Shown: positions 44,500 through 51,968 of the stretch, in pieces | Numbering within the stretch: the stretch's first letter is position 1 | How the letters are laid out: each line of letters begins with the position of its first letter | Assembly: GCF_046591575.1 (NCBI RefSeq) | Contig: NZ_JBIQWA010000007.1 | Location: 84,131-148,130, forward strand | From: Marivita sp046591575 | Lineage (GTDB): Bacteria > Pseudomonadota > Alphaproteobacteria > Rhodobacterales > Rhodobacteraceae | Direction of reading: 5' to 3' | Length of the DNA stretch: 64,000 bases | Made by a program: the position numbers and the translations under genes | Notes under the pieces: generated by a model | Told to the model about the DNA's origin: nothing | What the model saw: only the letters and a program-made list of their open reading frames with translations | Database searches by the model: none

Positions 44500-45672
44500 T
44501 TAGCGTTCGACACACAGGGCAACGCCCATTCCGCCACCGATGCACAAGGTGGCGAGACCTTTTTTGGCATCGCGACGCGCCATTTCGAACAACAACGTAT
44601 TCAAAACTCGCGCACCAGACGCGCCGATCGGGTGACCGATCGCAATCGCACCACCATTGACGTTCACGATGTCCGGATTCCAGCCCATATCCTTGTTCAC
44701 CGCACAGGCTTGTGCTGCGAACGCCTCGTTGGCCTCTACCAGGTCCAGATCGTCAACGGACCAGCCCGCTTTATCCAGCGCCTTGCGCGACGCATAGATC
44801 GGGCCGACGCCCATGATCGACGGATCAAGCCCGGCGGTCGCATAAGATGCGATGCGGGCCATCGGGGTGATGCCGCGCTGTGCTGCGGTATCTTCGCTCA
44901 TCAACAGAACGCCCGCCGCGCCATCATTCAGGCCAGAGGCATTGGCGGCCGTGACCGACCCGTCCTTGGTGAATGCGGGGCGCAATTTTTGCATGGCGTC
45001 CATTGTCGCGCCGTGGCGGATGTACTCATCCTTATCGACCACGATGTCGCCCTTGCGGGTTTTGACGGTAAAGGCAAAGATCTCGTCATCGAATTTGCCA
45101 GCCTTTTGTGCCGCTTCCGCCTTGTTTTGCGATGCAACGGCAAATTCATCCTGCTGATCGCGGCTGATCTGCCATTTTTCTGCAACGTTTTCTGCAGTCT
45201 GACCCATGTGATAGCCATTGAACGCATCCCACAAACCATCACGGATCATGGTGTCGATGTATTTGACATCGCCCATTTTGTGGCCGGCACGCAGATGTGC
45301 GGCGTGCGGGGAAAGCGTCATGTTTTCCTGACCCCCGGCGCAGACGATCTCGGCATCGCCCAGCAGGATATGCTGTGCCCCCAAAGCGACGGCGCGCAGG
45401 CCCGATCCGCAGACCTGGTTAAGGCCCCAGGCCGAACTTTCTTGTGGCAGGCCCGCATTGATATGCGCTTGCCGTGCCGGGTTCTGACCCTGCGCCGCGG
45501 TCAAAACCTGTCCCAGGATCGTTTCTGACACAGCCTCTTTTTCGACACCCGCGCGCGCGACCACTTCACTAAGCATGGCCGCGCCCAGATCATGTGCGGG
45601 TGTGTTTGCGAAAGAACCGCCGAACGACCCAACAGCCGTCCGAGCGGCGGATGCGATAACGACATTGGTCAT
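44500..45672 (-). CDS. phbA: Acetyl-CoA C-acetyltransferase (beta-ketothiolase)
   Basis: Condenses two acetyl-CoA to acetoacetyl-CoA, the first step of PHB synthesis. Thiolase motifs: nucleophile Cys in NQVCGSGLRAV, IGHPIGASGARVLNTL, and the second Cys in CIGGGMGVAL. Start ATG 45672 (TNVVIASAARTAVGSFGG) gives 390 residues, the usual length; the frame extends 19 codons upstream without family features. It precedes phbB in the direction of transcription with a ~120-bp gap that contains a repeat-type hairpin, so transcription may attenuate there. Confidence 0.96.
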   Translation of the reverse strand: MTNVVIASAARTAVGSFGGSFANTPAHDLGAAMLSEVVARAGVEKEAVSETILGQVLTAAQGQNPARQAHINAGLPQESSAWGLNQVCGSGLRAVALGAQHILLGDAEIVCAGGQENMTLSPHAAHLRAGHKMGDVKYIDTMIRDGLWDAFNGYHMGQTAENVAEKWQISRDQQDEFAVASQNKAEAAQKAGKFDDEIFAFTVKTRKGDIVVDKDEYIRHGATMDAMQKLRPAFTKDGSVTAANASGLNDGAAGVLLMSEDTAAQRGITPMARIASYATAGLDPSIMGVGPIYASRKALDKAGWSVDDLDLVEANEAFAAQACAVNKDMGWNPDIVNVNGGAIAIGHPIGASGARVLNTLLFEMARRDAKKGLATLCIGGGMGVALCVER

Positions 45673-45844
45673 ATTGTCCCTCCACCAAAGTCTTGGTCCG
45701 GGGTTGGACCCGCAGTGATTTTCGCACATTTGCGTCTACGGCCCCCAGAACCGTTCCGACGTCTGAGTAAAGCAATGGCGTGGTTGCGGATACCTGACAG
45801 GGTGTCTCAGGCCTTTCATGCATGTCCGCTATGACGTAGCGTAA

Positions 45845-45858
45845 TGTGAGCGCTCACA
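45845..45858. promoter_or_regulatory. Perfect palindrome like a LacI-family operator
   Basis: TGTGAGCGCTCACA is a perfect 14-bp palindrome, with flanks that nearly match the symmetric lac operator. It overlaps the stop codon of the EAL gene and lies about 173 bp upstream of the phbA start. LacI-family operators have this form; whether anything binds here is unknown. Confidence 0.5.
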
Positions 45859-46681
45859 ATGCCGCAGAACGGGCCTGAAACGCCTGCCACGGAGGGTCCA
45901 CGGAGGGCGCGCCAAAATAATAGCCTTGCAGGCAATCGACCCCAAGATGCCCCAGCATATTGGCATCCGGGTGCGATTCGACAAATTCGGCGACGGTGAA
46001 CATATCAAATTGCTGGGCAATGGCGACAATGGCGCGGGTCAGCACCTGATTGTCCGGGTCGGTTGCGATGCCACGAATGAACTGGCCGTCGATCTTTACA
46101 ATGTCGAATTGAAACTCCTTGAGATAGCGCAAAGCGGTGTATCCCGCGCCAAAATCATCAAGCGCAAAGCTGATGCCAATCTGCTGCAAGTCACGCATGG
46201 CCTGCACCACCAGCTCGGGCACAAGCATTGCCGACGCTTCGGTGATTTCAAGAATCAGCCGTTCGGCGACTGTGTCATCCCGCGACAAACCCCGGTGCAG
46301 GACCTTTCGCCATTTAGGATAGCCGATAGAACGGGCAGACAGATTGATCGCCAATCGGATGCCCGGATTGCGGGCAAGGGTGCGCAGGCCGTGTTCCAGC
46401 GCAAGACAATCCAGCAGGCGCCCGGACTCCCGCTCTTCGATGGCGTCGATAAATTGACTTGCCGGGATGATCCGGCCGGTTGGGTCTGTGACCCGGATCA
46501 GACCTTCGTAAAAAGCGGTTTGGTTCTGCTGCACCGCATGCACAACAGGTTGAAAGGCAAGCCGGACCTCACGATGGTGAACCGCGTCTTCCACCATTGA
46601 CAGGATATCCCGGTCCCGGACCTGAACCGCCTTGTCCAAGGCCGAGGCACCAATCGTTTTGCGGGTCGCACGCTGCGTCAT
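45854..46681 (-). CDS. EAL-domain cyclic-di-GMP phosphodiesterase
   Basis: Predicted enzyme that linearises c-di-GMP. It has only an EAL domain after a ~35-residue N-terminus. The catalytic and metal residues are all visible: FYEGLIRV (ExLxR), NLSARSIG (Asn), LILEITEAS (Glu), FALDDFGAGYT (Asp-Asp), VKIDGQFIRG (Lys), AEFVES (Glu) and LQGYYFG (Gln). The canonical EAL triplet reads EGL. No GGDEF, PAS or membrane region is present. 275 residues. It is divergent from rpsD and sits upstream of phbA on the same strand. Confidence 0.92.
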   Translation of the reverse strand: MTQRATRKTIGASALDKAVQVRDRDILSMVEDAVHHREVRLAFQPVVHAVQQNQTAFYEGLIRVTDPTGRIIPASQFIDAIEERESGRLLDCLALEHGLRTLARNPGIRLAINLSARSIGYPKWRKVLHRGLSRDDTVAERLILEITEASAMLVPELVVQAMRDLQQIGISFALDDFGAGYTALRYLKEFQFDIVKIDGQFIRGIATDPDNQVLTRAIVAIAQQFDMFTVAEFVESHPDANMLGHLGVDCLQGYYFGAPSVDPPWQAFQARSAAL

Positions 46682-46766
46682 GATACGAACACTCTTACTG
46701 GGTGAGGGTATGTAACGGGCTTGGTGTTAAACATCGCTTAATGGCCACCAACGTCTGTCTGCGCAG

Positions 46767-46794
46767 TTGACTCTGTCTCAACCGCCCGTATAAG
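46767..46794 (+). promoter_or_regulatory. Sigma-70-type promoter for rpsD
   Basis: -35 TTGACT (46767-46772), 16-bp spacer, -10 TATAAG (46789-46794). It is about 120 bp upstream of the rpsD start in the divergent EAL/rpsD region, the position expected for an rpsD promoter. Confidence 0.6.
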
Positions 46795-46799
46795 CGCGG

Positions 46800-46913
46800 C
46801 TTCATTGGTGTTGGTGGCCCCCGCAAGGGGATTCCTGTCATGGGCAAACGCCCAAGAGGACAACGCCCTTCACAGTCGCCTTTCGGGGCGTCGTTCCAAG
46901 AAGGAGATCAGCC
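46800..46913 (+). promoter_or_regulatory. Structured 5' leader of rpsD
   Basis: Three hairpins lie between the promoter and the GTG start: CCCC-GCAA-GGGG (46819-46830), TGGGC-AAAC-GCCCA (46841-46854), and CGCC-TTTCGG-GGCG (46877-46890), then RBS AAGGAG at 46901-46906. S4 represses its own mRNA in many bacteria through leader structure; whether this leader does so here is an inference. Confidence 0.4.
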
Positions 46914-47534
46914 GTGACCAAACGCACGTCTGCCAAGTATAAAATTGACCGCCGGATGGGTGAAAACATCTGGGGTCGTCCGAAATCCCCCGTCAACCGT
47001 CGTGAATATGGCCCCGGCCAGCACGGTCAGCGCCGCAAAGGCAAAATGTCTGACTTTGGCCTGCAGCTGCGCGCCAAACAAAAGCTCAAGGGCTATTATG
47101 GCGACCTGACGGAAAAGCAATTCCGCCGCATCTATGCCGAAGCAGAGCGTCTGCGCGGTGACACGGGTGAGCAGCTTATCGGCTTGCTTGAGCGTCGTCT
47201 GGACGCGGTTGTGTACCGGGCAAAATTTGTCGCGACCGTTTTTGCTGCGCGTCAGTTCGTGAACCACGGACATGTTCTTGTCAACGGCCAGCGCGTCAAC
47301 ATCCCGTCCTATCGCGTAAAAGAGGGTGACGTGATCGAAGTGCGCGAAAAGTCCAAGCAGATGACAGCACTTCTTGAAGCCGTTCAACTGCCAGAGCGTG
47401 ACGTGCCTGACTATATCGAGGCGGATCATTCCAAGATGAAGGCAACCTTTGTGCGCACACCGGCGCTTGGCGACGTACCGTATCCGGTCATGATGGAGCC
47501 AAACCTCGTCATCGAATATTACGCGCAGAACTAA
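46914..47534 (+). CDS. rpsD: 30S ribosomal protein S4
   Basis: Primary 16S rRNA-binding protein that starts 30S assembly. Begins at GTG 46914 seven bases after AAGGAG. The N-terminus TKRTSAKYKIDRRMGENIWG and the S4 RNA-binding domain (RLDAVVYRAKFVATVFAARQFVNHGHVLVNGQRVNIPSYRVKEGDVIEVREKS; here as blocks YRAKFVAT, VNHGHVLVNG, SYRVKEGDVI) are characteristic. 206 residues. It is a stand-alone rpsD with its own promoter and terminator, as is usual in alphaproteobacteria. Confidence 0.98.
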   Translation: MTKRTSAKYKIDRRMGENIWGRPKSPVNRREYGPGQHGQRRKGKMSDFGLQLRAKQKLKGYYGDLTEKQFRRIYAEAERLRGDTGEQLIGLLERRLDAVVYRAKFVATVFAARQFVNHGHVLVNGQRVNIPSYRVKEGDVIEVREKSKQMTALLEAVQLPERDVPDYIEADHSKMKATFVRTPALGDVPYPVMMEPNLVIEYYAQN

Positions 47535-47572
47535 AATCGGCGCGGTACGGATCAGCCGTACAAACCGAACAG

Positions 47573-47601
47573 AAAGCCGCCTCTCTCGGGGCGGCTTTTT
47601 T
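47573..47601 (+). terminator. Rho-independent terminator after rpsD
   Basis: Arms AAAGCCGCC (47573-47581) and GGCGGCTTT (47590-47598) pair over 9 bp around an 8-nt loop, with a T6 run ending at 47601. Confidence 0.93.
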
Positions 47602-47620
47602 GATGTTTGGGGTAAAAATG

Positions 47621-47651
47621 AAAAAGGCCGCGCAATCCGCACAGCCTTTTT
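47621..47651 (-). terminator. Terminator for the DUF1127 gene (minus strand)
   Basis: Stem AAAAAGGC (47621-47628) / GCCTTTTT (47644-47651) with an inner GCG/CGC pair. Read on the minus strand the right arm starts with AAAAA and the hairpin is followed by a T-rich run, 25 bases after the gene's stop. Confidence 0.7.
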
Positions 47652-47676
47652 TCCGATCAGAATGGGTCTGGCGGTC

Positions 47677-47892
47677 TTATTGCCAAAACATATCCTGAAA
47701 GACGTGCCGCACGATATCGTCGCGACGCAATCCTTTCGCTTGCAATGCCTCGTCCGTCATCGCCTGAAGGCGCTCTACTTCACGGATGCGCCAATTTGTT
47801 TCGGTCACCTGGCTGAAGCCACGCGATAATCCATCAATCAGGCGGGACAAAAAGCCTTGCTTTTCGTCTTGGTATGACTGTGTCAGTGCCAT
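47677..47892 (-). CDS. DUF1127-type small protein
   Basis: 71 residues with the DUF1127 (YjiS-like) pattern: LIDGLSRGFSQVTETNWRIREVERLQAMTDEALQAKGLRRDDIVRHVF. Members are small, basic and often RNA-associated or linked to phosphate/carbon regulation; in most alphaproteobacteria the role is open. It has its own terminator and faces rpsD convergently. ATG 47892 (ALTQSYQDEKQGFL). Confidence 0.85.
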   Translation of the reverse strand: MALTQSYQDEKQGFLSRLIDGLSRGFSQVTETNWRIREVERLQAMTDEALQAKGLRRDDIVRHVFQDMFWQ

Positions 47893-48026
47893 TTTGTGCC
47901 TCTGTTATGCTCATAATTTCAACGACCTGCATCTAAGCCTTTGAAATAATGAAGTGTACCGCCTCTTTCACATACCCGGCACGACCAATTTGCATAGCGA
48001 TCCAGATCCGAAATCAGGGAGAAAGT

Positions 48027-48070
48027 CACGGCTTCAAAATTTTACCAGTTGATAAAATTTTGAAGCCGTG
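48027..48070. promoter_or_regulatory. Perfect 18-bp inverted repeat with RutR-like operator core, upstream of preT
   Basis: Arms 48027-48044 and 48053-48070 are fully complementary with an 8-nt centre. Centred on the same point is TTTACCAgtTGATAAA (48041-48056), one base from the palindrome TTTACCAaaTGGTAAA found at 51896-51911 between rutR and the hydrolase gene. Both match the ACCA-N2-TGGT core of the E. coli RutR box. It lies 43 bp before the preT start, where repression of preT-preA would act. Confidence 0.7.
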
Positions 48071-48112
48071 AGACCGTTTGCCAAAAGTTCAAGCAGATCT
48101 CGGAGGAAGATG

Positions 48113-49447
48113 ATGGATGCCAGAGCTTTGAAAGACGGGGTGGTTCCCGGCCGGTTGGACGCCGATGTCCTGACCGAGCAGTTTGCAGATTTGCATGCCC
48201 CGCTGAGTGATCACGAAGCTTTGGTTGCGGCAGACCGATGTTACTTCTGCCACGATGCGCCCTGCATCACGGCCTGTCCCACCGCCATCGACATCCCGCT
48301 GTTCATTCGCCAGATCGCCACCGGCACACCCGAGGCGGCGGCGAAAACCATCCTGACCCAGAACATCATGGGCGGCATGTGCGCGCGGGTCTGTCCCACA
48401 GAGACGCTCTGTGAAGAGGCCTGCGTGCGCGAGGCCGCAGAGGGCGAGCCGGTGCAGATCGGGCGGCTTCAGCGCTATGCAACCGATGAGCTGATGTCGC
48501 AAGGCATCCACCCGTTCTCCCGGGCGGCCTCGACGGGCAAGCGTATTGCCGTGGTCGGGGCCGGTCCGGCAGGGTTGTCCTGCGCGCATCGCTTGGCGAT
48601 GCACGGGCATGCCGTGGTGGTCTATGACGCACGGCCCAAGGCGGGTGGTTTGAACGAATACGGGATCGCGGCCTATAAAACGACCGATGATTTCGCCGCG
48701 CGCGAGGTGGATTGGTTGCTGCAGATCGGCGGGATCACAATCGAGACCGGACAGGCGCTTGGGCCTGATCTGACGCTTGAAGGCCTGCGTGGTGCGTTTG
48801 ACGCGGTGTTCCTTGGGATGGGCCTTGGCGGTGTGAACGAATTGACAGCACCCGGCGCAGACAAGGACGGTGTCCTTGATGCGGTCGATTTCATCGCCGA
48901 GTTGCGCCAATCCTCTGATCTTTCCGCTTTGCCCGTGGGCCGGGATGTTGTCGTGATCGGCGGTGGCATGACGGCGGTGGACGCGGCTGTGCAATCCAAG
49001 CTCTTGGGCGCGTTAAACGTGACGATTGTCTATCGGCGAGGGCGGGACCGGATGAACGCGAGTGTTTGGGAACAGGACCTTGCGGCAGCGAAAGGTGTGC
49101 GGATTATCACCAATGCGTCACCTGTCGCGGTACATGGCAACGGATCGGTTCGAGAGATCGAGTTCGAGTTTACCGATGATGATCTGAAGCCGACCGGAGA
49201 GACGTTCCGCCTTGCCGCTGATCAGGTGTTCAAGGCCATCGGCCAGACGCTTGAGGGTGATGGTTTGCCAGACCTTAACGGGGGCAAGATCGCCGTAACG
49301 GGTGCGGGACGGACCTCTGTCAACGGGGTTTGGGCTGGCGGCGATTGCGCTGCGGGTGGCGAAGACCTGACTGTGACGGCGGTGGCCGAAGGCCGGGATG
49401 CGGCCGAAGATATTCATGCAACCCTGATGGAAGGCGACAATGGCTGA
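48113..49447 (+). CDS. preT: NAD-dependent dihydropyrimidine dehydrogenase subunit PreT
   Basis: FAD/Fe-S subunit that passes electrons between NADH and PreA in reductive uracil/thymine degradation. Fe-S cysteines cluster near the N-terminus (DRCYFCHDAPCITACPTAIDIP and CARVCPTETLCEEACVREA). FAD motif GAGPAGLSCAHRLA near residue 145 and NAD motif VVIGGGMTAVDAAVQ near 285. ATG 48113 has CGGAGGAAGATG before it; ATG 48110 is next to it. 444 residues. The stop overlaps preA by 8 bp. Confidence 0.95.
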   Translation: MDARALKDGVVPGRLDADVLTEQFADLHAPLSDHEALVAADRCYFCHDAPCITACPTAIDIPLFIRQIATGTPEAAAKTILTQNIMGGMCARVCPTETLCEEACVREAAEGEPVQIGRLQRYATDELMSQGIHPFSRAASTGKRIAVVGAGPAGLSCAHRLAMHGHAVVVYDARPKAGGLNEYGIAAYKTTDDFAAREVDWLLQIGGITIETGQALGPDLTLEGLRGAFDAVFLGMGLGGVNELTAPGADKDGVLDAVDFIAELRQSSDLSALPVGRDVVVIGGGMTAVDAAVQSKLLGALNVTIVYRRGRDRMNASVWEQDLAAAKGVRIITNASPVAVHGNGSVREIEFEFTDDDLKPTGETFRLAADQVFKAIGQTLEGDGLPDLNGGKIAVTGAGRTSVNGVWAGGDCAAGGEDLTVTAVAEGRDAAEDIHATLMEGDNG

Positions 49448-50747
49448 TCTGACAACTGACTTTGTGGGCATCAAAAGCCCAAACCCGTTCTGGCTCGCCT
49501 CAGCGCCACCAACGGATAAAGAATACAATGTCCGCCGGGCTTTTGACGCCGGATGGGGAGGCGTTGTCTGGAAAACGCTGGGGGAAGCAGGCCCGCCCGT
49601 GGTGAACGTGAACGGGCCGCGATACGGTGCGATCTGGGGTGCGGACCGGCGGGTTCTGGGGCTCAATAACATCGAATTGATCACCGACCGGCCCCTTGAG
49701 GTGAATCTGCGCGAGATCAAGGCCGTCAAGCGCGATTATCCGGATCGGGCCATGATCGTGTCTCTCATGGTGCCTTGCGAAGAGGCGGCCTGGAAAGCGA
49801 TCCTCCCATTGGTCGAAGAAACCGGGGCCGATGGGGTGGAGCTGAACTTCGGCTGTCCCCACGGCATGTCGGAACGCGGTATGGGCAGTGCCGTCGGACA
49901 AGTGCCAGAGTATATTTCGATGGTCACGCGATGGGTGAAGCAAAACACGCGCATGCCGTGTATCGTCAAGCTGACCCCTAATATCACCGATATCCGTCAA
50001 CCCGCGAAAGCGGCGTTGGACGGCGGCGCGGATGCGGTCAGCCTGATCAATACGATCAACTCGATCACGTCGGTGGATCTTGATCTGTTTGCGCCCGAAC
50101 CGACGATTGATGGCAAAGGCGCGCATGGCGGATATTGCGGTCCCGCTGTCAAACCGATTGCGTTGAACATGGTGGCTGAAATTGCGCGATCTCCCGAGAT
50201 GAGGAATTTACCGATTTCGGGCATCGGCGGTGTAACGACATGGAAAGACGCCGCCGAGTTTATGGCGCTGGGTGCCGGAAACGTTCAGGTGTGTACAGCA
50301 GCGATGACCTATGGCTTCAAGATTGTTCAGGAAATGATCTCGGGTCTGTCGCAGTATATGGACGAGAAGAACATGAGTGCGACATCCGACCTTGTTGGAC
50401 GTGCCGTGCCAAATATCAGCGACTGGCAAAACCTGAACCTGAATTATGTGACCAAAGCCAGAATCGATCAGGATTTATGTATTCAATGTGGCCGCTGTTT
50501 TGCGGCGTGCGAGGACACGTCGCATCAGGCGATAGCCATGTCTGAGGACCGGGTTTTCACGGTCAAAGACGACGAATGCGTCGCCTGTAACCTGTGCGTG
50601 AATGTGTGTCCTGTCGAGAACTGTATCACTATGGAAGAGCTCGCGGCGGGCGCGTTGGATGAACGGACAGGAACTTCTGTTGTTGCGGATCATGGGGATT
50701 GGACCACGCATCCGAACAATCCAGCGATGCGATCTGCGGCGGAGTAG
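49440..50747 (+). CDS. preA: NAD-dependent dihydropyrimidine dehydrogenase subunit PreA
   Basis: FMN subunit that reduces uracil and thymine to the 5,6-dihydro forms. The N-terminal TIM-barrel of DHO-dehydrogenase type shows GGVVWKTLGEAGPP, LNFGCPHGMSERGMGSAVGQ and PISGIGGVTTWKDAAEF. The C-terminal ferredoxin part has two 4Fe-4S sets: LCIQCGRCFAACED and ECVACNLCVNVCPVENC. 435 residues. ATG 49440 is 8 bp inside preT, so both are co-translated. A hairpin follows. Confidence 0.96.
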   Translation: MADLTTDFVGIKSPNPFWLASAPPTDKEYNVRRAFDAGWGGVVWKTLGEAGPPVVNVNGPRYGAIWGADRRVLGLNNIELITDRPLEVNLREIKAVKRDYPDRAMIVSLMVPCEEAAWKAILPLVEETGADGVELNFGCPHGMSERGMGSAVGQVPEYISMVTRWVKQNTRMPCIVKLTPNITDIRQPAKAALDGGADAVSLINTINSITSVDLDLFAPEPTIDGKGAHGGYCGPAVKPIALNMVAEIARSPEMRNLPISGIGGVTTWKDAAEFMALGAGNVQVCTAAMTYGFKIVQEMISGLSQYMDEKNMSATSDLVGRAVPNISDWQNLNLNYVTKARIDQDLCIQCGRCFAACEDTSHQAIAMSEDRVFTVKDDECVACNLCVNVCPVENCITMEELAAGALDERTGTSVVADHGDWTTHPNNPAMRSAAE

Positions 50748-50792
50748 GTGTCAATTTTCTGAGCGAAATTTATTATTTACTAACCCCGGTCC

Positions 50793-50818
50793 AAGAAACT
50801 TCGTACGAAGTTTCTTTT
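50793..50818 (+). terminator. Perfect 24-bp palindrome after preA, likely terminator
   Basis: Positions 50793-50816 form a perfect palindrome (arms AAGAAACTTCG/CGAAGTTTCTT around TA) followed by TT. It ends preA transcription with a 46-bp gap from the stop. The arm sequence also occurs in loxP-like sites, but there is no asymmetric 8-bp spacer. Confidence 0.7.
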
Positions 50819-50880
50819 GGCCACCCAGTAAATTTTGTTGCGCGACGGCGGTGGTTGTGACGTTTTTTGCCGTGCCATTC

Positions 50881-51123
50881 TCAGCCCAATCGAAGAATTG
50901 GTTGTGAATGGCAGACAATCATGTAATCGGTGCCGACATCATAGAGTTGAAACCCCCGCGCACGGACTTCGGCTTTCAACAGATCGAGCCCGATCTCACG
51001 ATGCACCGCACCTTTCTTGCGTCTGACCACACCTTTGCGGCGAACGGCATCTGCGCTGAACAATTGCGCGCGCCAGTGTGGGTTGAACGCGGTCGGGGCA
51101 TTAAAGCTGTGCTGCATATCCAT
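50881..51123 (-). CDS. Small protein of unknown function, coupled to rutR
   Basis: 80 residues from ATG 51123 (MDMQHSFNAPTAF), six bases after AAAAGG; ATGs at 51129 and 51117 and a GTG at 51171 (overlapping the rutR stop as GTGA) are alternatives. The sequence ADAVRRKGVVRRKKGAVHREIGLDLLKAEVRARGFQLYDVGTDYMIVCHSQPI recalls small Rhodobacterales proteins that carry an odd database name (phosphoribosylanthranilate isomerase) despite being far too short for that enzyme. Function unknown. It is read directly after rutR on the same strand. Confidence 0.65.
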   Translation of the reverse strand: MDMQHSFNAPTAFNPHWRAQLFSADAVRRKGVVRRKKGAVHREIGLDLLKAEVRARGFQLYDVGTDYMIVCHSQPILRLG

Positions 51124-51167
51124 ACGCATCCTTTTGCAGCAATCTGATGAAGTCTTGGTAAATTCGG

Positions 51168-51782
51168 TCACGGTGTCAAAAGTTTGACAAACATGTTTTC
51201 CACAAATTCATCAGCGTCCCGCCGCCGTTGGTGATCTTCGGGCATCAAAACGGCAATCTGGGTTTCGAAATCCGCATAATGCTGCGTGACGGCCCAGATG
51301 GAAAAGATCAGATGCTCGGGATGCATCTGTGCAAGTTTGCCGTCCTGCATCCATTGTCTGAGAACGGCGCATTGCTTGTCAAACAGTGGCTTGAGGGTGC
51401 TTTCGAGATACGGTCGCATCCTTGGGGCACCTTGCACAATTTCATTGGCAAAAAGTCGGGATTCCCGTGGATAAAGGCGGCTCATTTCCATCTTGCGGTG
51501 GATATACGACATAATTTCATCAAGCGGATCGCCGTCGGGGTTCATTTGGTCCAACGGGCTAAGCCATTCGGCCATTAGCGTATTTAGCAGATCAACGTGG
51601 ATCGCTTCTTTGTTTTTATAGTAATAGATCAAATTCGGTTTATGCATGCCGCACGCGTCAGCGATTTGATCAAGCGTTGTGCCTCTGAAGCCTTGCTCTG
51701 CGAACAGGCCCAAAGCGGCGTCCAGAATGCGTTTTCGGTTTTCTTTCTGGATGCGGCTCGGTTTACGGCGGGCGGTGCTCAC
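51168..51782 (-). CDS. rutR: RutR-type TetR-family regulator
   Basis: Pyrimidine-responsive regulator. N-terminal TetR HTH: RILDAALGLFAEQGFRGTTLDQIADACGMHKPNLIYYYKNKEAIH. The C-terminal ligand domain contains HPEHLIFSIWAVTQHYADFETQI, which matches E. coli RutR almost residue for residue in this block; RutR binds uracil/thymine there. GTG 51782 start, 204 residues. It is divergent from the hydrolase at 51969 with the operator-like palindrome 51896-51911 between them, and the same core sits upstream of preT, so autoregulation and regulation of the pathway are likely. Confidence 0.93.
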   Translation of the reverse strand: MSTARRKPSRIQKENRKRILDAALGLFAEQGFRGTTLDQIADACGMHKPNLIYYYKNKEAIHVDLLNTLMAEWLSPLDQMNPDGDPLDEIMSYIHRKMEMSRLYPRESRLFANEIVQGAPRMRPYLESTLKPLFDKQCAVLRQWMQDGKLAQMHPEHLIFSIWAVTQHYADFETQIAVLMPEDHQRRRDADEFVENMFVKLLTP

Positions 51783-51895
51783 GGCGTGAAATCTCTCGTG
51801 TCTAAAAGGCGGGCAAAGCGCGTTGTTTGGTGAACAGGTCGGTGCCCGATCAGAGATGATAGCTTGACAGCTCCGGGGCGCGTTGCAATCGTAAC

Positions 51896-51911
51896 TTTAC
51901 CAAATGGTAAA
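51896..51911. promoter_or_regulatory. RutR-like operator between rutR and the amidohydrolase gene
   Basis: TTTACCAaaTGGTAAA, perfect 7-bp arms with a 2-bp spacer. It matches the ACCA-N2-TGGT core of the E. coli RutR box and the site upstream of preT. A possible -35 TTGACA at 51864-51869 precedes it on the plus strand, so binding would block the hydrolase promoter; it also lies upstream of rutR. Confidence 0.7.
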
Positions 51912-51968
51912 AAACCTGAAGGGCGCGCGCAAGCCGCGCTCACAAGACCATAGGCAAGGGGGGACATA

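Noticed and set aside
50793..50816. loxP-like palindrome
   Set aside because: Arms contain ACTTCGTA/TACGAAGT as in loxP, but there is no asymmetric spacer and no Cre-like recombinase; the position after preA fits a terminator.
50908..51147. 79-residue plus-strand frame MADNHVIGADIIEL...
   Set aside because: It is the reverse of the better-supported minus-strand gene at 50881-51123, which has an RBS and couples to rutR.
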